From Pseudomonas sp. Irchel s3h14 (GTDB lineage Bacteria > Pseudomonadota > Gammaproteobacteria > Pseudomonadales > Pseudomonadaceae), in NCBI RefSeq assembly GCF_900187425.1, contig NZ_FYDJ01000002.1, forward strand, positions 372,001-436,000: 64,000 bases of DNA, given 5' to 3'. A program made the position numbers and the translations under genes. Positions 19,327 through 30,368 of this stretch are shown here, piece after piece (the stretch's first letter is position 1; each line of letters opens with the position of its first letter). The notes below the pieces were generated by a model. That model made no database searches. It was not told where the DNA came from and was given only the letters and a program-made list of their open reading frames with translations.

Positions 19327-21157
19327 CGGCAGGCAACTGGTAGCTCCAGGTCTCGGTCAGGACTTCTTCAGTCGGTACCGATTCCGGTGTGGCTGGGGCC
19401 GCTTCGGCAGCGACTGGCTGCTTGGCGTCTTTGTTGTCCTTGTCCTTGGAAACTGCGGCTGGCTTGGCTTCGACCTGCTTGGTTTCAACCTGCTTGGCCT
19501 CAGCTGGCTTGGTTTCCTTGGCTTCCTTGTCCAGCTTCTCCTGCTGCCGAGCGGCAATCTTGTCAGCCTTGGCGACGGAAGAATTGGATGCCGGCAACGA
19601 TGTTTTGGCCAGGTCGGCAGTCACGATGTTCTTGACCAGCGCAGCACGCATCTCGGTAGGCTTGCCCGGATCCTTGATTTTCATCCGCAGCGTCAGGCGC
19701 CAGCCCTTGGTTTCAGGGTTGTAACGTACGCTGTTCTCGACCAGCTCGGCATTCTCGCCAACGCTGACCTGGCTACGAACCTCCGTAGCTTCCGGCAATG
19801 CCGCAAGGGACGGGCCTTCGAAGTCCACCAGATAAGCAACGCTACCGTCCGGCTGACGAATCAGGTTGGACTGTTTCACGTCACCCGTGGAGCGCAGGGT
19901 CTGTTGAACCCAGGCGCTGTCCGGTGCGTGAAGCGCGGCTTCGTCGATGGTCCAGTGCATGCGATAAGCGACGTCCAGCGGTTGGCCAGGCTCAGGCAGT
20001 TTTTCCGGACTCCAGAACGCAACGATATTGTCGTTGGTTTCGTCGGCAGTCGGAATCTCTACCAGATCGACGGAGCCCTTGCCCCAATCGCCTTTTGGTT
20101 CGATCCAGGCACTTGGGCGCTTGTCATAGCGGTCGTCGAGATCTTCGTAGTGGCTGAAGTCCCGGCCACGTTGCAGCAGGCCGAAACCGCGCGGGTTCTC
20201 GATCGAGAAGTTGCTCACCGACAAGTGTTTCGGATTGTTCAGTGGGCGCCAGATCCACTCGCCGTTACCGGCATGGATCGACAGACCGCTGGAGTCATGC
20301 AGTTCGCGACGGTAGTTCAGCACTTTCGACGGCTGATTGGCGCCGAACAGGAACATGCTGGTCAGCGGCGCAACGCCAAGCTTGGTGACCTTGTCACGCA
20401 GGAACATCCTGGCCTTGACGTCGACAACGGTGTCGCTGCCCGGACGCACGGTCAGGCGATAGGCACCGGTGGCACGTGGCGAATCCAGCAGCGCAAAGAT
20501 CACCAGGTGCTTGTCACCCGGTTTCGGCTGTTGAATCCAGAACTCGGTGAAACGCGGGAATTCTTCGCCGGACGGCAATGCGGTATCGATGGCCATGCCG
20601 CGAGCGGACAAGCCATAGGTGTGACCCTTGCCGACAACGCGGAAGTAACTCGCGCCGAGCATGGTCATGATTTCGTCTTGCTTGTCAGCCTTGTTGATCG
20701 GGTACAGCACACGGAAACCGGCATAACCCAGTTGTTCAGTGGCTTTAGGATCGAACTTCACGTCGCCGAAATCGAAACGACTTGGGTCGTATTTGATCTC
20801 TTCGACGGTGTTAGCTGTGATTTCGTTGATTTTCACCGGTGTATCGAAATGCATACCCTGGTGATAGAACGACAGCTTGAACGGGGTTTTCTGATCGGCC
20901 CACTCGGCTTTTTCGGTCAGGAAACGAATTTTTTGATAGTCCGCGAATTTCATTTCGCGGAACTCGTTCGGCAGGTTACTGCGCGGAGCCTCGTACTTCT
21001 GCCCGGCCAGCTCTTTTGCCTTGACCGATACATCATCCAGATTGAATGCCCAAAGCTGACCGGCGCTGAGCAGGCAGAGCAGTGCAGAGCCCGCTACCAG
21101 AGCGCTTCGTAACCGTTTGGCAGACAATTTTGGTGCATTACAGGGACTAACAATCAC
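19319..21157 (-). CDS. opgG: Periplasmic glucan biosynthesis protein G
   Basis: 612 residues from the preferred start. A signal peptide ([20 protein letters not shown]) precedes the mature OpgG fold ([15 protein letters not shown]), needed to process osmoregulated periplasmic glucans. The C-terminal 100 residues are a Lys/Ala/Glu/Pro-rich tail beyond the OpgG core. The GTG at 21157 (reads VIVSPCN) is chosen because GCGAGGG lies six bases upstream; a TTG at 21184 would extend it by nine residues. Co-transcribed with opgH. Synonym mdoG. Confidence 0.92.
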   Translation of the reverse strand: MIVSPCNAPKLSAKRLRSALVAGSALLCLLSAGQLWAFNLDDVSVKAKELAGQKYEAPRSNLPNEFREMKFADYQKIRFLTEKAEWADQKTPFKLSFYHQGMHFDTPVKINEITANTVEEIKYDPSRFDFGDVKFDPKATEQLGYAGFRVLYPINKADKQDEIMTMLGASYFRVVGKGHTYGLSARGMAIDTALPSGEEFPRFTEFWIQQPKPGDKHLVIFALLDSPRATGAYRLTVRPGSDTVVDVKARMFLRDKVTKLGVAPLTSMFLFGANQPSKVLNYRRELHDSSGLSIHAGNGEWIWRPLNNPKHLSVSNFSIENPRGFGLLQRGRDFSHYEDLDDRYDKRPSAWIEPKGDWGKGSVDLVEIPTADETNDNIVAFWSPEKLPEPGQPLDVAYRMHWTIDEAALHAPDSAWVQQTLRSTGDVKQSNLIRQPDGSVAYLVDFEGPSLAALPEATEVRSQVSVGENAELVENSVRYNPETKGWRLTLRMKIKDPGKPTEMRAALVKNIVTADLAKTSLPASNSSVAKADKIAARQQEKLDKEAKETKPAEAKQVETKQVEAKPAAVSKDKDNKDAKQPVAAEAAPATPESVPTEEVLTETWSYQLPADE

Positions 21158-21478
21158 GAGCAACCCTCGCCGAAAACAGATCAAAAAACCAACGGCCAGT
21201 TAAAGTGCCTATGAGGTGTGCGGCATGAAAAAACCGACCCTACAGACCACTCTTGCCAAGTTGGCGAGCATTGTTCCGACTCCTGTGGGGCTAAATGATT
21301 CCCCAAGAGGTCCAGGACAAGTCTCTACCTAAGTCAAAATGGACCAACGAACGCTGATCCCCGTAGCGCGCGATTATCTAGTAGGCCGCGTTACAACGCA
21401 TCAGGGGTAGCAAAGTATTTATCGCGAAAAACGCCTGTTTTCAGTCGAAAAGCCCTTAAAAACATGTTTCAAGCGCTT
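21158..21478. other. Leader region of opgG, no gene seen
   Basis: About 320 bases between dtd and opgG, both on the - strand. It has lower GC than the flanking genes and only weak inverted repeats (for example CTTGCCAA facing TTGGCGAG near 21255). No convincing coding frame, REP unit or strong terminator is seen. It probably holds the opgGH promoter and a long 5' leader, but I cannot point to a clear -35/-10 pair. Confidence 0.5.
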
Positions 21479-21916
21479 TCAGGTCTGTAACAGGAAGGTT
21501 ACCGGGCCGTCGTTGACCAGGTGCACCTGCATATCCGCGCCGAATCTACCTGATGCCACAGTGCCATGCACCTGTTTCGCTTTGCCTAATAGATAGTCGA
21601 AAAGTTCCTCGCCCAGGGCCGGAGGGGCCGCGGTCGAAAAACTCGGGCGCAACCCGCTCTTGGTGTCGGCGGCCAGGGTGAACTGTGAGACCAGCAGCAA
21701 CCCACCGCCTACATCCGCCAGGGACAGATTCATCTTGCCCTCGGCGTCACTGAACACACGATAGTTAAGCAGTTTCTGCAGAAGTTTGTCGGCGCTGGCC
21801 CGAGTATCCTCGGGCTCGACCGCCACCAGCACCAGCAAACCCTGATCAACGGCGCCAACCACCTCCCCCGCTACCTCGACTCGCGCACCACGCACGCGTT
21901 GCAGCAGGCCCTTCAT
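21479..21916 (-). CDS. dtd: D-aminoacyl-tRNA deacylase
   Basis: A 145-residue DTD that removes D-amino acids (and glycine from tRNA-Ala) from mischarged tRNA. The two active-site motifs are present: [10 protein letters not shown] and [10 protein letters not shown]. Length matches the family. Its ATG overlaps the pip stop by 3-4 bases, so it is the second gene of a pip-dtd transcript. Confidence 0.95.
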   Translation of the reverse strand: MKGLLQRVRGARVEVAGEVVGAVDQGLLVLVAVEPEDTRASADKLLQKLLNYRVFSDAEGKMNLSLADVGGGLLLVSQFTLAADTKSGLRPSFSTAAPPALGEELFDYLLGKAKQVHGTVASGRFGADMQVHLVNDGPVTFLLQT

Positions 21917-22884
21917 GCTTCTTCAGGGGCCAGGTCGAGCAGACGATGGGCCATCTGATTGGCGGCGCGAACCAGTGCGTCAGTAATGCCAGGTTCGGAG
22001 GCGGCATGGCCGGCGTCACGGATTACCTGCAATTCACTGTTCGGCCAGTTCTGATGCAGTTCCCAGGCGTTATCCAGCGGGCAGATCACGTCGTAGCGAC
22101 CGTGGACGATCACGCCAGGCAAATGGGCGATCTTGCCCATGTCGCGGATCAGCTGGTTGGGCTCAAGGAACGCATTATTGGTGAAGTAGTGACATTCGAT
22201 TCGGGCAATCGACAACGCGCGCTGTGGCTCGGAGAAACGATCGACCACCACCGGGTTCGGGCGCAGAGTGGCAGTCCGGCCTTCCCAGGTGGACCAGGCC
22301 TTGGCCGCGTGCATCTGGGCAATCTGATCGTTGCCGATCAGGCGCTTGTGGAAAGCCGAGAGCAAGTCTTCGCGCTCGTCCAGTGGGATCGGCGCGATGT
22401 AGTCCTGCCAGTAATCGGGGAACAGACGACTGGCGCCACACTGGTAGAACCACTCGATTTCCTGCGGACGGCAGAGAAAAATCCCACGCAGAATCAGGCC
22501 GTGCACACGCTCCGGGTGGGTTTGCGCGTAGGCCAGCGCCAGGGTCGAACCCCACGAACCGCCGAACAACACCCACTTATCGATGCCAAGGTGCTGGCGA
22601 ATCCGCTCAAGGTCGGCGACCAGATCCCAGGTGGTGTTGTTTTCCAGGCTGGCGTGAGGCGTGGAACGACCGCAACCGCGCTGGTCGAAGGTCACAATGC
22701 GATACAGGTTCGGATCGAAATACCGACGGCTCTGGGCATCACACCCGGCGCCGGGGCCGCCGTGGATGAATACAACCGGCAAACCTTCCGGTGAACCGCT
22801 TTCGTCGACATACAGCGTGTGGGTTTCGTCGACGGCCAGATCGTGCCGGGCGTGGGGTTTGATCTGCGGGTACAAAGTCTGCAT
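21913..22884 (-). CDS. pip: Prolyl iminopeptidase
   Basis: A 323-residue alpha/beta hydrolase of peptidase family S33 that removes N-terminal proline. Motifs: oxyanion HGGPGAGC, nucleophile elbow [12 protein letters not shown], acid in GRYDVICP and histidine in [11 protein letters not shown]. No signal peptide, so cytoplasmic. First of the pip-dtd pair. The order opgHG-dtd-pip is shared with P. aeruginosa (PA5077-PA5080). Confidence 0.93.
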   Translation of the reverse strand: MQTLYPQIKPHARHDLAVDETHTLYVDESGSPEGLPVVFIHGGPGAGCDAQSRRYFDPNLYRIVTFDQRGCGRSTPHASLENNTTWDLVADLERIRQHLGIDKWVLFGGSWGSTLALAYAQTHPERVHGLILRGIFLCRPQEIEWFYQCGASRLFPDYWQDYIAPIPLDEREDLLSAFHKRLIGNDQIAQMHAAKAWSTWEGRTATLRPNPVVVDRFSEPQRALSIARIECHYFTNNAFLEPNQLIRDMGKIAHLPGVIVHGRYDVICPLDNAWELHQNWPNSELQVIRDAGHAASEPGITDALVRAANQMAHRLLDLAPEEA

Positions 22885-22997
22885 TGCGCGCTCCGTAAGG
22901 GGTCGAGGTCATCCCTGGGGGGACTTCTATTATTCTGCCGTCCGGCATCATAAACCCGAATTACGCCAATGAGCATGCCTTGCAGAGTCAGAGTTTT

Positions 22998-23918
22998 TCA
23001 GCCGGTTTTTTCAGACAAATAGCCGAGCAGCGTTTCATAGAGTGCGTCGACCTCGGCGACCTGCCCCCGAGCCCGCAAACAGCCGTGAACCAACCCCTCC
23101 CCGTAATAAAGCGTCGCAGCCACGCCTGCTGCGCTCAGTCGCTCGGCGTACAGCACGCCGTCATCGCGCAGCGGGTCGAATTGCGCCACGGCGATCAAGG
23201 CCGGCGGCAACCCACTGAAATCCTCGGCGAGCAACGGCATCGCGTAGGCACATGGCTGTCCGGTACCGCGCAAGTACAGGGCGTGATAACAATCCAGGTC
23301 GCTGCTGCTGAGCAAGGGGGCGTCGACGCATTCACTGCGCGACGGTAATCGGTGGTCACCGCCCAGCCCCGGATAAATCAGCACCTGCGCCGCCGGCAAT
23401 GGCTCGCCCGCATCGCGCAAGGCCAGACACAACGCAGCCGCAAGATTGCCACCGGCGCTGTCCCCGGCCACCAGCGTTCGTTCAGGATCGAGCCGGAATG
23501 GCCCGGTCCGTAGCGCGCGCCAGACACCCAGGCAGTCCTCGAACGCCGCCGGAAACGGATGCTCCGGCGCCAACCGATAATCGACGGCGATCACCAGCAC
23601 GCCGAGCGTCGACGCCAGTTCGGTGCAGATGAAGTCGTGGGAATCCAGATCCCCCACTACCCACCCGCCGCCGTGCAGATACACGATGCACGGGCAACCG
23701 CTGGTCAGCGGCGAAACCGGCGGTTGATAAGACCGCAGCGGTACGCCGGCCAATTCGAAATCCACCACATAAAGCCCGGCGGGACGTGTCGGAGTGAACG
23801 CCAGACACATGTCGCTATAGGCCTGACGCAAACCACCGAGACTGCTGTCGGTGTTGTTGAAGCTGACGGTTTTCTCGACGAAAGCCGTCATCTGCTCGGA
23901 TAACAGATAGGAACTCAT
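22998..23918 (-). CDS. Alpha/beta hydrolase, HSL-type esterase
   Basis: 306 residues with the hormone-sensitive-lipase signature: oxyanion motif HGGGW, nucleophile elbow GDSAGG, acid in FDPLRDDG and histidine in GLVHGCL. No signal peptide, so a cytoplasmic ester hydrolase is expected. Substrate unknown. Its start overlaps the stop of the choline/betaine-type binding-protein gene upstream by four bases, so they are co-expressed. This hints at an ester of a quaternary amine as substrate, but that is speculative. Confidence 0.82.
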   Translation of the reverse strand: MSSYLLSEQMTAFVEKTVSFNNTDSSLGGLRQAYSDMCLAFTPTRPAGLYVVDFELAGVPLRSYQPPVSPLTSGCPCIVYLHGGGWVVGDLDSHDFICTELASTLGVLVIAVDYRLAPEHPFPAAFEDCLGVWRALRTGPFRLDPERTLVAGDSAGGNLAAALCLALRDAGEPLPAAQVLIYPGLGGDHRLPSRSECVDAPLLSSSDLDCYHALYLRGTGQPCAYAMPLLAEDFSGLPPALIAVAQFDPLRDDGVLYAERLSAAGVAATLYYGEGLVHGCLRARGQVAEVDALYETLLGYLSEKTG

Positions 23919-24865
23919 AAAGGCTTCAAACTGGCCTGAACGGTCGCCACGCCATCCTTTCCATCAAAACTGGTGACACCGGCGAGCCAGCGCTGCAGAT
24001 CCTCTGGATGATCACGCAGCCATTGTTTGGCAACATCCTGCGGTGTCTTGCGCTCCATGATCGGCACCATCAACTGGCTTTCCTGGGCCGCGGTGAAGGT
24101 CAGGTTTTCCAGCAGGCGATTCACATTCGGGCAGCGCTGGGCGTAGTCCGGGGCGGTCACGGTGGAGACGGTGGCGGCGCCCTCGTTCGGGCCGTAAACG
24201 TCTTCGCTGCCGGTCAGGTAGGCGATTTTCATGTTGATGTTCATCGGGTGCGGGGTCCAGCCGACGAACACCACGAATTCCTTGCGATTCACCGCCCGCT
24301 GAACGGCGGCAAGCATGCCGGCCTCACCCGACTCGATCAGTTTGAAATCCTTCAAGCCAAATTGATTGGTCTCGATCATGGTTTTGATGGTGGTGTTGGC
24401 GCCGCTGCCCGGCTCGATGCCGTAGATCTTGCCGCCGAGTTGATCCTTGAATTTGGCGATATCGGCGAAAGTTTTCAGCCCCGCTTCGGCGACGTACTCA
24501 GGTACGGCGAGCGTTGCCTGAGCATCGGCCAGGCTCGGTTTGTCCATGACCTTCACTTGATTGGCAGCCAGGAACGGCGCGATGTTTTTGTCCATCGCCG
24601 GTTTCCAGTAACCGAGGAAGATGTCGAGGCGCTTGTCGCGGATGCCGGCGAAGATGATTTGCTGCACGGCGCTGGTTTGCTTGCTTTCGTAACCGAGGCC
24701 GTTGAGCAGCACATCGGCCATGCCACTGGTGGCGATCACATCGGTCCAGTTGACCACGCCCATGCGCACGGCCTTGCAGGAAGCGTCGTCGCTGGCCAGG
24801 ACGCTGGTGCTCAGGAGAGCAGTGCCGCAGAGGATTGAGAGACAGCGGATAAACGGTCTTTTCAT
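23915..24865 (-). CDS. Orphan choline/betaine-type ABC binding protein
   Basis: 316 residues: signal peptide (IRCLSILCGTALLSTSVLA) followed by an OpuAC/ChoX-like fold (VRMGVVNWTDVIATSGMAD, IFLGYWKPAMD, VFVGWTPHPMN). The tryptophans in NWTD, YWKP and GWTP resemble the aromatic cage that binds quaternary ammonium groups. No permease or ATPase gene is adjacent; pseudomonads have orphan binding proteins (CbcX, BetX, CaiX) that share one CbcWV transporter. Which ligand it binds cannot be told from sequence. A REP pair lies between it and hutG. Confidence 0.82.
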   Translation of the reverse strand: MKRPFIRCLSILCGTALLSTSVLASDDASCKAVRMGVVNWTDVIATSGMADVLLNGLGYESKQTSAVQQIIFAGIRDKRLDIFLGYWKPAMDKNIAPFLAANQVKVMDKPSLADAQATLAVPEYVAEAGLKTFADIAKFKDQLGGKIYGIEPGSGANTTIKTMIETNQFGLKDFKLIESGEAGMLAAVQRAVNRKEFVVFVGWTPHPMNINMKIAYLTGSEDVYGPNEGAATVSTVTAPDYAQRCPNVNRLLENLTFTAAQESQLMVPIMERKTPQDVAKQWLRDHPEDLQRWLAGVTSFDGKDGVATVQASLKPL

Positions 24866-24968
24866 TGGGAAGGTTCTCGTGCGGCAGCGGATTATTGTGG
24901 GCCGGTGTCTTCATGCACCGTGCCCAGAACATTACGCAGCGCCGAGAGGGTAAAAGCGAACTGTGGCG

Positions 24969-24985
24969 ACCGTGTTTTGCACGGT
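24969..24985. promoter_or_regulatory. Palindrome upstream of the orphan binding-protein gene
   Basis: ACCGTG-TTTTG-CACGGT, flanked by a direct GTGGCGAC on both sides, about 105 bases upstream of the binding-protein start at 24865. It could be a regulator site or a small hairpin; no known operator is recognised. Confidence 0.35.
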
Positions 24986-25023
24986 GGCGACTGTCGTCAT
25001 CCGTTATCAAGTCGAACCCATAC

Positions 25024-25117
25024 CCTGTGGGAGCGGGCTTGCTCGCGAAGAGGGCGTGTCAGGCAACAACAATGTTGACTGACCCACCGCTTTCGCGAGC
25101 AAGCCCGCTCCCACAGG
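25024..25117. repeat. REP pair (REPIN-like) after hutG
   Basis: Inverted GTGGGAGCGGGCTTGCTCGCG units immediately downstream of the hutG stop (minus strand), about 50 bases apart. It marks the 3' end of the hut operon. Confidence 0.85.
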
Positions 25118-25132
25118 GTTATGCGTCAGGGT

Positions 25133-25936
25133 TTAGCGCTTGTAGTGCTTCTCGCCCCAAGCCAGCAGCCCTTGCAGCAATTCCTTGAGCACCACCTGCG
25201 TCGGCGCTGCCAGGTCCGGGCGATAACGGAACGGCTCGAACTCTTCCATGTACGTGCACTGGCCCAACTCCAGTTGCACGGCATGGATGTTCTCGGCCGG
25301 ATTGCCGTAGTGCCGGGTGATGTGGCCGCCCTTGAAGCGACCGTTCAGCACATGGCTGTAATCGCCGTGGCGCGCGCAGATGGCTTCCAGCTGAGTGGCC
25401 AACTGTGGATCGCAACTAGCGCCGTTGAAGGTGCCGAGGTTGAAGTCCGGCAGCTTGCCGTCGAACAGGTGCGGGATGATCGAGCGGATCGAGTGCGCAT
25501 CGAACAGCAATGCGTAGCCGAACTCGGCTTTCAGTCGCGCCAGCTCGTTCTGCAACGTGCTGTGGTACGGCGTCCAGATCTGCTCCAGATAGGTCGCGCG
25601 TTCTGCGGCCGATGGCTCATGCCCTTCACGGAACAACGGAATGCCGTCGAACAGCGTCGCCGGGTACAGACCGGTGGTCGCACCGGCATACAAAGGCTTG
25701 TCGTCAGACGGTCGATTCAGGTCGATGACAAAACGCGAGTACTCGGCGGCCAAGGTGCTGGCGCCCAGCTCGGCAGCAAATTCGTAAAGCTGCGGAATGT
25801 GCCAGTCAGTGTCGGGCAGGCTTTTCGCGTCGGGGATCAACCCGGCTTCGACCGTCGGGGTCAGGCGCAGGCCGGCGTGGGGCATGCTGATCAGCAGCGG
25901 CACGCGGCCTTGTTTGAAGTTCAGAACCTTATCCAC
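25133..25936 (-). CDS. hutG: N-formylglutamate deformylase
   Basis: 267 residues of the N-formylglutamate amidohydrolase family. It performs the last step of the five-step histidine pathway, N-formylglutamate to glutamate and formate. It has the family zinc-site region (SMPHAGLRL and LLFDAHSIRS). Start is a GTG at 25936; AGGAG, overlapping the hutI stop, lies seven bases upstream, suggesting coupling. HutF in this window makes the matching N-formylglutamate substrate. Confidence 0.94.
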   Translation of the reverse strand: MDKVLNFKQGRVPLLISMPHAGLRLTPTVEAGLIPDAKSLPDTDWHIPQLYEFAAELGASTLAAEYSRFVIDLNRPSDDKPLYAGATTGLYPATLFDGIPLFREGHEPSAAERATYLEQIWTPYHSTLQNELARLKAEFGYALLFDAHSIRSIIPHLFDGKLPDFNLGTFNGASCDPQLATQLEAICARHGDYSHVLNGRFKGGHITRHYGNPAENIHAVQLELGQCTYMEEFEPFRYRPDLAAPTQVVLKELLQGLLAWGEKHYKR

Positions 25937-25946
25937 AACTGTTCTC

Positions 25947-27152
25947 CTAAATGCTCACTTCAACGCCGTGACGCACGACGCGTTTTTCCAGGTCACCGCC
26001 CAGCCAGTACGACAGGTCAGCCGGACGATCGATTTGCCAGGCGACGAAGTCTGCACACTTGCCGACTTCCAGAGAACCGTGAGTTTCAGCCATGCCCAGC
26101 GCGGTGGCAGCATGAATCGTTGCACCCGCCAAGGCTTCTTCCGGGGTCATGCGGAAACAGGTGCACGCCATGTTCAGCATCAAACGCAACGACAGCGCCG
26201 GTGAGGTGCCTGGGTTGAGGTCGCTGGCGATGGCGATTTTCACGCCGTGTTTGCGCAGGGCCTCCATCGGCGGCAACTGGGTTTCCCGCAGGAAATAAAA
26301 GGCGCCGGGCAGCAACACCGCGACGGTACCGGACTTGGCCATGGCGATGGCGTCGTCTTCGGTCATGAATTCCAGGTGATCGGCCGACAGTGCGTGGTAA
26401 CGCGCCGCCAGACTCGAACCGTGCAACGACGACAACTGTTCGGCGTGCAGCTTCACCGGCAAGCCGAGTTTCTGCGCGGTGATGAACACCCGCTCGACTT
26501 GCGCCGGCGAAAACGCCAGGTACTCACAGAACGCGTCAACCGCATCCACCAGCCCTTCGGCGGCCAGAGCAGGGAGCATCTCGGCGCAGATGTGATCGAT
26601 GTAGTCGTCGGCACGATCCGCGTATTCCGGCGGCAACGCGTGAGCGGCCAGGCAGGTGCTGCGCACGCTGACCGGGAGCTCGGCGCCGAGACGGCGGATG
26701 ACCCGCAGGATCTTGCGTTCGCTGGCCAGGTCCAGGCCGTAGCCGGATTTCATTTCGACCGTGGTCACGCCGTCGCGCATCAGGCTTTTCAGACGTTTGG
26801 CGGCGCTGGCGAACAGCTCGTCTTCAGAGGCCGCGCGAGTGGCGCGCACGGTGCTGGCGATGCCACCACCGGCCGCTGCAATTTCTGCATAGCTGACGCC
26901 TTGCAGACGCTGTTCGAATTCACCGCTGCGGTTACCGCCGAACACCGTGTGGGTGTGGCAGTCGATCAGGCCTGGCGTCACCCAGGCCCCTTTAAGATCA
27001 TTGACTGCCGGGTACTCACCCGACGGCAGTTCAGCGCGTGGGCCGATCCACTCAATGTGCGCTCCTGACGTCACGATGGCCGCATCCTCGATGATCGAGT
27101 AGGCGCCTTGCGCCATGGTTGCGACGTGGCAGTGTTGCCAGAGAGTTTTCAT
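25947..27152 (-). CDS. hutI: Imidazolonepropionase
   Basis: A 401-residue metal-dependent amidohydrolase that opens imidazolonepropionate to N-formimino-L-glutamate. The metal motif is in [15 protein letters not shown]; further metal ligands lie in KLHAEQLSS and IASDLNPGT. Full length. ATG at 27152 with GGAGG upstream. It lies between the permease gene and hutG, all in the same direction, with gaps under 20 bases. Confidence 0.95.
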   Translation of the reverse strand: MKTLWQHCHVATMAQGAYSIIEDAAIVTSGAHIEWIGPRAELPSGEYPAVNDLKGAWVTPGLIDCHTHTVFGGNRSGEFEQRLQGVSYAEIAAAGGGIASTVRATRAASEDELFASAAKRLKSLMRDGVTTVEMKSGYGLDLASERKILRVIRRLGAELPVSVRSTCLAAHALPPEYADRADDYIDHICAEMLPALAAEGLVDAVDAFCEYLAFSPAQVERVFITAQKLGLPVKLHAEQLSSLHGSSLAARYHALSADHLEFMTEDDAIAMAKSGTVAVLLPGAFYFLRETQLPPMEALRKHGVKIAIASDLNPGTSPALSLRLMLNMACTCFRMTPEEALAGATIHAATALGMAETHGSLEVGKCADFVAWQIDRPADLSYWLGGDLEKRVVRHGVEVSI

Positions 27153-27169
27153 CCGTGGCCTCCGTTAGG

Positions 27170-28579
27170 TTATCGATGAGAAAAAGAAGGTTCCCGCTCC
27201 ACCGGTACTGCCTTGCCTGCCGCCGGTTTCACCCACGTCAGGTAAGCCAGCACCAGCAATACAATCCAGACCACGCCGACGATCAGAGCCGCCTGGGTGT
27301 CCGGGAAATAGCCCAGCACGCCAAAGATGAACAGCATGAAGGCAATCGCCGCCATTGGCGCATAGGGCCAGAACGGCACCGGGAATTTCAGTTGGGCGAC
27401 CTGCTCGGCACTCATGGAGCGACGCATGGCCACTTGGGTGAACAGAATCATCAACCAGACCCACACCGTCGCAAAGGTTGCGATAGACGCGATCAACAGA
27501 AATACGTTTTCCGGAATCAGGTAGTTCAGCAGCACGCCCAGCAGCAGCGCGGCACTCATTACCACCACGGTCATCCATGGCACGCCATTGCGCGACAAGC
27601 GGGCGAAGCCCTTGGGCGCATGCCCTTGCTGGGCCAGACCGTACATCATGCGGCCAGCGCCGAAGATGTCACTGTTAATGGCCGACACCGCCGCCGAGAT
27701 CACCACGATATTGAGAATGGTCGCCGCCGAGCTGATCCCCAGGTTGTCGAAAATCTGCACGAATGGACTGCCTTGGCTGCCGATCTGCTGCCATGGAAAG
27801 ATCGACATCAGTACGAACATCGTCAGCACGTAGAACAGCAGGATACGCAACGGTACGGCATTGATCGCCCTGGGCAGCACGCGCTGCGGATCTTTGGCTT
27901 CGCCGGCGGTTACGCCGATGATTTCAATGCCGCCGAACGCAAACATCACCACCGCAAACGAAGCGATCAGGCCGCCCACGCCATTGGGCATGAAGCCGCC
28001 ATGGCTCCAGAGATTGCTGATGTCGGTCGCCTGGGCACCGGGCGCGGTGCTGATGCCGAACAACATGATGCCGAAGCCACCGAGGATCATCGCGACGATG
28101 GCCGCGACCTTGAGCAGCGACAGCCAGAACTCCATTTCGCCGAAGACTTTGACGTTGCACAGGTTCAAGCCGCCGACCACCGAAACGATGCCCAGTACCC
28201 AGATCCAGCGGTCGACTTCCGGAAACCAGAAGCCCATGTAAATACCGAACGCGGTGACGTCGGCCATGCCGACGATGACCATTTCAAACGCGTAGGTCCA
28301 ACCGAGGATGAAGCCCGCCATCGGCCCCAGGTAAGTGCTGGCGTAGTGACCGAAAGAACCGGCCACCGGGTTGTGCACCGCCATCTCACCGAGGGCGCGC
28401 ATGACCATGAACACCGCCGCGCCACCGATCAGGTAAGCGAGCAGGACCGCGGGCCCGGCCATTTGAATGGCCGAGGCAGAACCGTAAAACAGCCCGGTGC
28501 CGATTGCCGACCCCAGCGCCATGAAGCGAATATGTCGGGCAGAGAGCCCGCGTTTCAAACCCTTTTCTGACTGTTGCAT
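27170..28579 (-). CDS. hutT: Histidine permease of the APC family
   Basis: A 469-residue amino-acid transporter of the APC superfamily with 12 predicted membrane helices. Family segments include [15 protein letters not shown] in helix 1 and [16 protein letters not shown]. The position between hutH and hutI matches the histidine permease named HutTh in P. fluorescens SBW25; specificity is inferred from that. ATG at 28579 with AGGA just upstream. Confidence 0.88.
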   Translation of the reverse strand: MQQSEKGLKRGLSARHIRFMALGSAIGTGLFYGSASAIQMAGPAVLLAYLIGGAAVFMVMRALGEMAVHNPVAGSFGHYASTYLGPMAGFILGWTYAFEMVIVGMADVTAFGIYMGFWFPEVDRWIWVLGIVSVVGGLNLCNVKVFGEMEFWLSLLKVAAIVAMILGGFGIMLFGISTAPGAQATDISNLWSHGGFMPNGVGGLIASFAVVMFAFGGIEIIGVTAGEAKDPQRVLPRAINAVPLRILLFYVLTMFVLMSIFPWQQIGSQGSPFVQIFDNLGISSAATILNIVVISAAVSAINSDIFGAGRMMYGLAQQGHAPKGFARLSRNGVPWMTVVVMSAALLLGVLLNYLIPENVFLLIASIATFATVWVWLMILFTQVAMRRSMSAEQVAQLKFPVPFWPYAPMAAIAFMLFIFGVLGYFPDTQAALIVGVVWIVLLVLAYLTWVKPAAGKAVPVEREPSFSHR

Positions 28580-28611
28580 TGCTCGTCCTTAATTATTCTT
28601 ATTGGCGACAT

Positions 28612-28713
28612 GATCGTTCCCACGCTCTGCGTGGGAATGCCTCTGGGGACGCTCCGCGTCCAGTGACGCGGAGCGTCACGGGCTGCATTCCCACGCGGAG
28701 CGTGGGAACGATC
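28612..28713. repeat. Double-hairpin repeat, GATCGTTCCCACGC family
   Basis: About 102 bases with the same outer arms and inner GACGCTCCGCGTC / GACGCGGAGCGTC units as at 16610-16716. It is inside the hut operon, between the active hutH and hutT, where it could attenuate or protect the message (inference). Confidence 0.9.
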
Positions 28714-28720
28714 ATCAGAC

Positions 28721-30253
28721 TTACAGGCTAGGCAGCAACTTCGCCGGTACCAGCGCGTTCAGGCAACGGGACGCCAACAACTCGCTCGCCGCGTTGATGT
28801 CCGGCGCAAAGAAGCGATCCTTCTCGTAGAAAGGCACTTTCGCACGCAGAATCCCGCGGGCCTCTTCCAGCTTCGAAGAAGTCTTCAGACCATCGCGCAG
28901 ATCCAGACCCTGGACCGCAGCCAACCATTCCACCGCGAGAACGCCACGAGTGTTTTCGGCCATTTCCCATAGACGCTTGCCGGCAGCAGGGGCCATGGAA
29001 ACGTGGTCTTCCTGGTTCGCCGACGTCGGCAGGCTGTCCACCGAGTGCGGATGGGACAACGCCTTGTTCTCGCTGGCCAGAGCCGCAGCGGTCACCTGGG
29101 CAATCATGAAGCCGGAGTTCACGCCGCCATTGGCCACCAGGAACGGCGGCAGTTGCGACATGTGCTTGTCCATCATCAGCGAAATACGACGCTCGCTCAG
29201 GGAACCGATTTCAGCGATGGCCAAGGCCATGTTGTCGGCGGCCATGGCAACCGGTTCGGCGTGGAAGTTACCGCCGGAGATCACGTCACCTTCAGCGGCG
29301 AATACCAGCGGGTTGTCCGAAACGGCGTTGGCTTCGATGGCGAGCACTTCGGCGGCCTGACGGAACTGGGTCAGGCAGGCGCCCATGACTTGCGGCTGGC
29401 AGCGCAGGGAGTACGGGTCCTGGACCTTTTCGCAGTTCTGGTGCGAGTCGGACACTTCACTGCGCTCGCCCAGCAGATCGCGGTAAGCGGCAGCGGCATC
29501 GATCTGGCCTTTCTGGCCACGAGCGGCGTGAATCCGTGCGTCGAACGGCGAGCGCGAGCCCAGCACGGCTTCAACGGTCAGTGCGCCCAGCGCCACAGCG
29601 CCAGCGAACAGGTCTTCACCTTCGAACAGACCACGCAGCGCGTAAGCGGTGGAAACTTGAGTACCGTTGAGCAGCGCCAGACCTTCTTTCGCAGCCAGGG
29701 TCAGCGGGGTCAGACCGGCCACTTTCAGTGCTTTGGTCGCTTCCAGCCATTCGCCTTTGTAGCGCGCCTTGCCTTCGCCCAGCAGCACCAGCGACATGTG
29801 GGCCAAAGGCGCCAGGTCGCCGGATGCACCGACCGAACCTTTCAATGGAATGTGCGGGTATACCTCGGCGTTGATCAGGGCGATCAGCGCGTCGATGACC
29901 TTACGACGAATGCCGGAGAAACCACGGCTCAGGCTGTTGACCTTGAGCACCATGACCAAGCGAACCAGTGCGTCGCTGATCGGCTCGCCAACACCGGCGG
30001 CGTGGGACAGCACGAGCGAGCGCTGCAGGTTTTCCAGGTCTTCGCTGGCGATACGGGTCGAAGCCAGCAGGCCGAAACCGGTGTTGATGCCATAGGCGGT
30101 GCGGTTCTCGGCGAGGATCTGTTCCACGCAGGCAACGCTGGCTTCAATCTGGGGCGCAGCGCTTTCATCGAGGGTGATTTTGACCGGCTGCTGATAGACA
30201 TCACGCAGTTGGGCAAGGCTCAGTTGGCCGGGGATCAGGTTTAACGCAGTCAT
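28721..30253 (-). CDS. hutH: Histidine ammonia-lyase (MIO-containing copy)
   Basis: A 510-residue enzyme that deaminates histidine to urocanate. The triad Ala143-Ser144-Gly145 ([15 protein letters not shown]) supplies the self-formed MIO cofactor. Other catalytic segments are intact: AYGINTGFG with the catalytic tyrosine, [18 protein letters not shown] with the glutamine/tyrosine/arginine set, GGNFHAEP and QEDHVS. The ATG at 30253 ([11 protein letters not shown]) gives the standard length; upstream extension to 30352 is rejected. This is the copy expected to carry flux; called hutH2 in SBW25-style naming. Confidence 0.95.
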   Translation of the reverse strand: MTALNLIPGQLSLAQLRDVYQQPVKITLDESAAPQIEASVACVEQILAENRTAYGINTGFGLLASTRIASEDLENLQRSLVLSHAAGVGEPISDALVRLVMVLKVNSLSRGFSGIRRKVIDALIALINAEVYPHIPLKGSVGASGDLAPLAHMSLVLLGEGKARYKGEWLEATKALKVAGLTPLTLAAKEGLALLNGTQVSTAYALRGLFEGEDLFAGAVALGALTVEAVLGSRSPFDARIHAARGQKGQIDAAAAYRDLLGERSEVSDSHQNCEKVQDPYSLRCQPQVMGACLTQFRQAAEVLAIEANAVSDNPLVFAAEGDVISGGNFHAEPVAMAADNMALAIAEIGSLSERRISLMMDKHMSQLPPFLVANGGVNSGFMIAQVTAAALASENKALSHPHSVDSLPTSANQEDHVSMAPAAGKRLWEMAENTRGVLAVEWLAAVQGLDLRDGLKTSSKLEEARGILRAKVPFYEKDRFFAPDINAASELLASRCLNALVPAKLLPSL

Positions 30254-30368
30254 TTCTATGCTCCTTTTGAGAGATTTTATTAACTCACCAGACGCTCCGG
30301 AGATGTCCGTTGTCCGTCGCGTCTCGCCTTCTGGGGAGCCGCGCCTTGGCACGCTGGTGTGGTGGAAA

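Noticed and set aside
24969..24985. Rho-independent terminator at the ACCGTG palindrome
   Set aside because: The stem is short and not followed by a T-run on either strand; kept only as a weak regulatory candidate.
30254..30352. N-terminal extension of the active hutH
   Set aside because: The 33 extra residues are Arg/Gly-rich and unlike HutH; the ATG at 30253 gives 510 residues.
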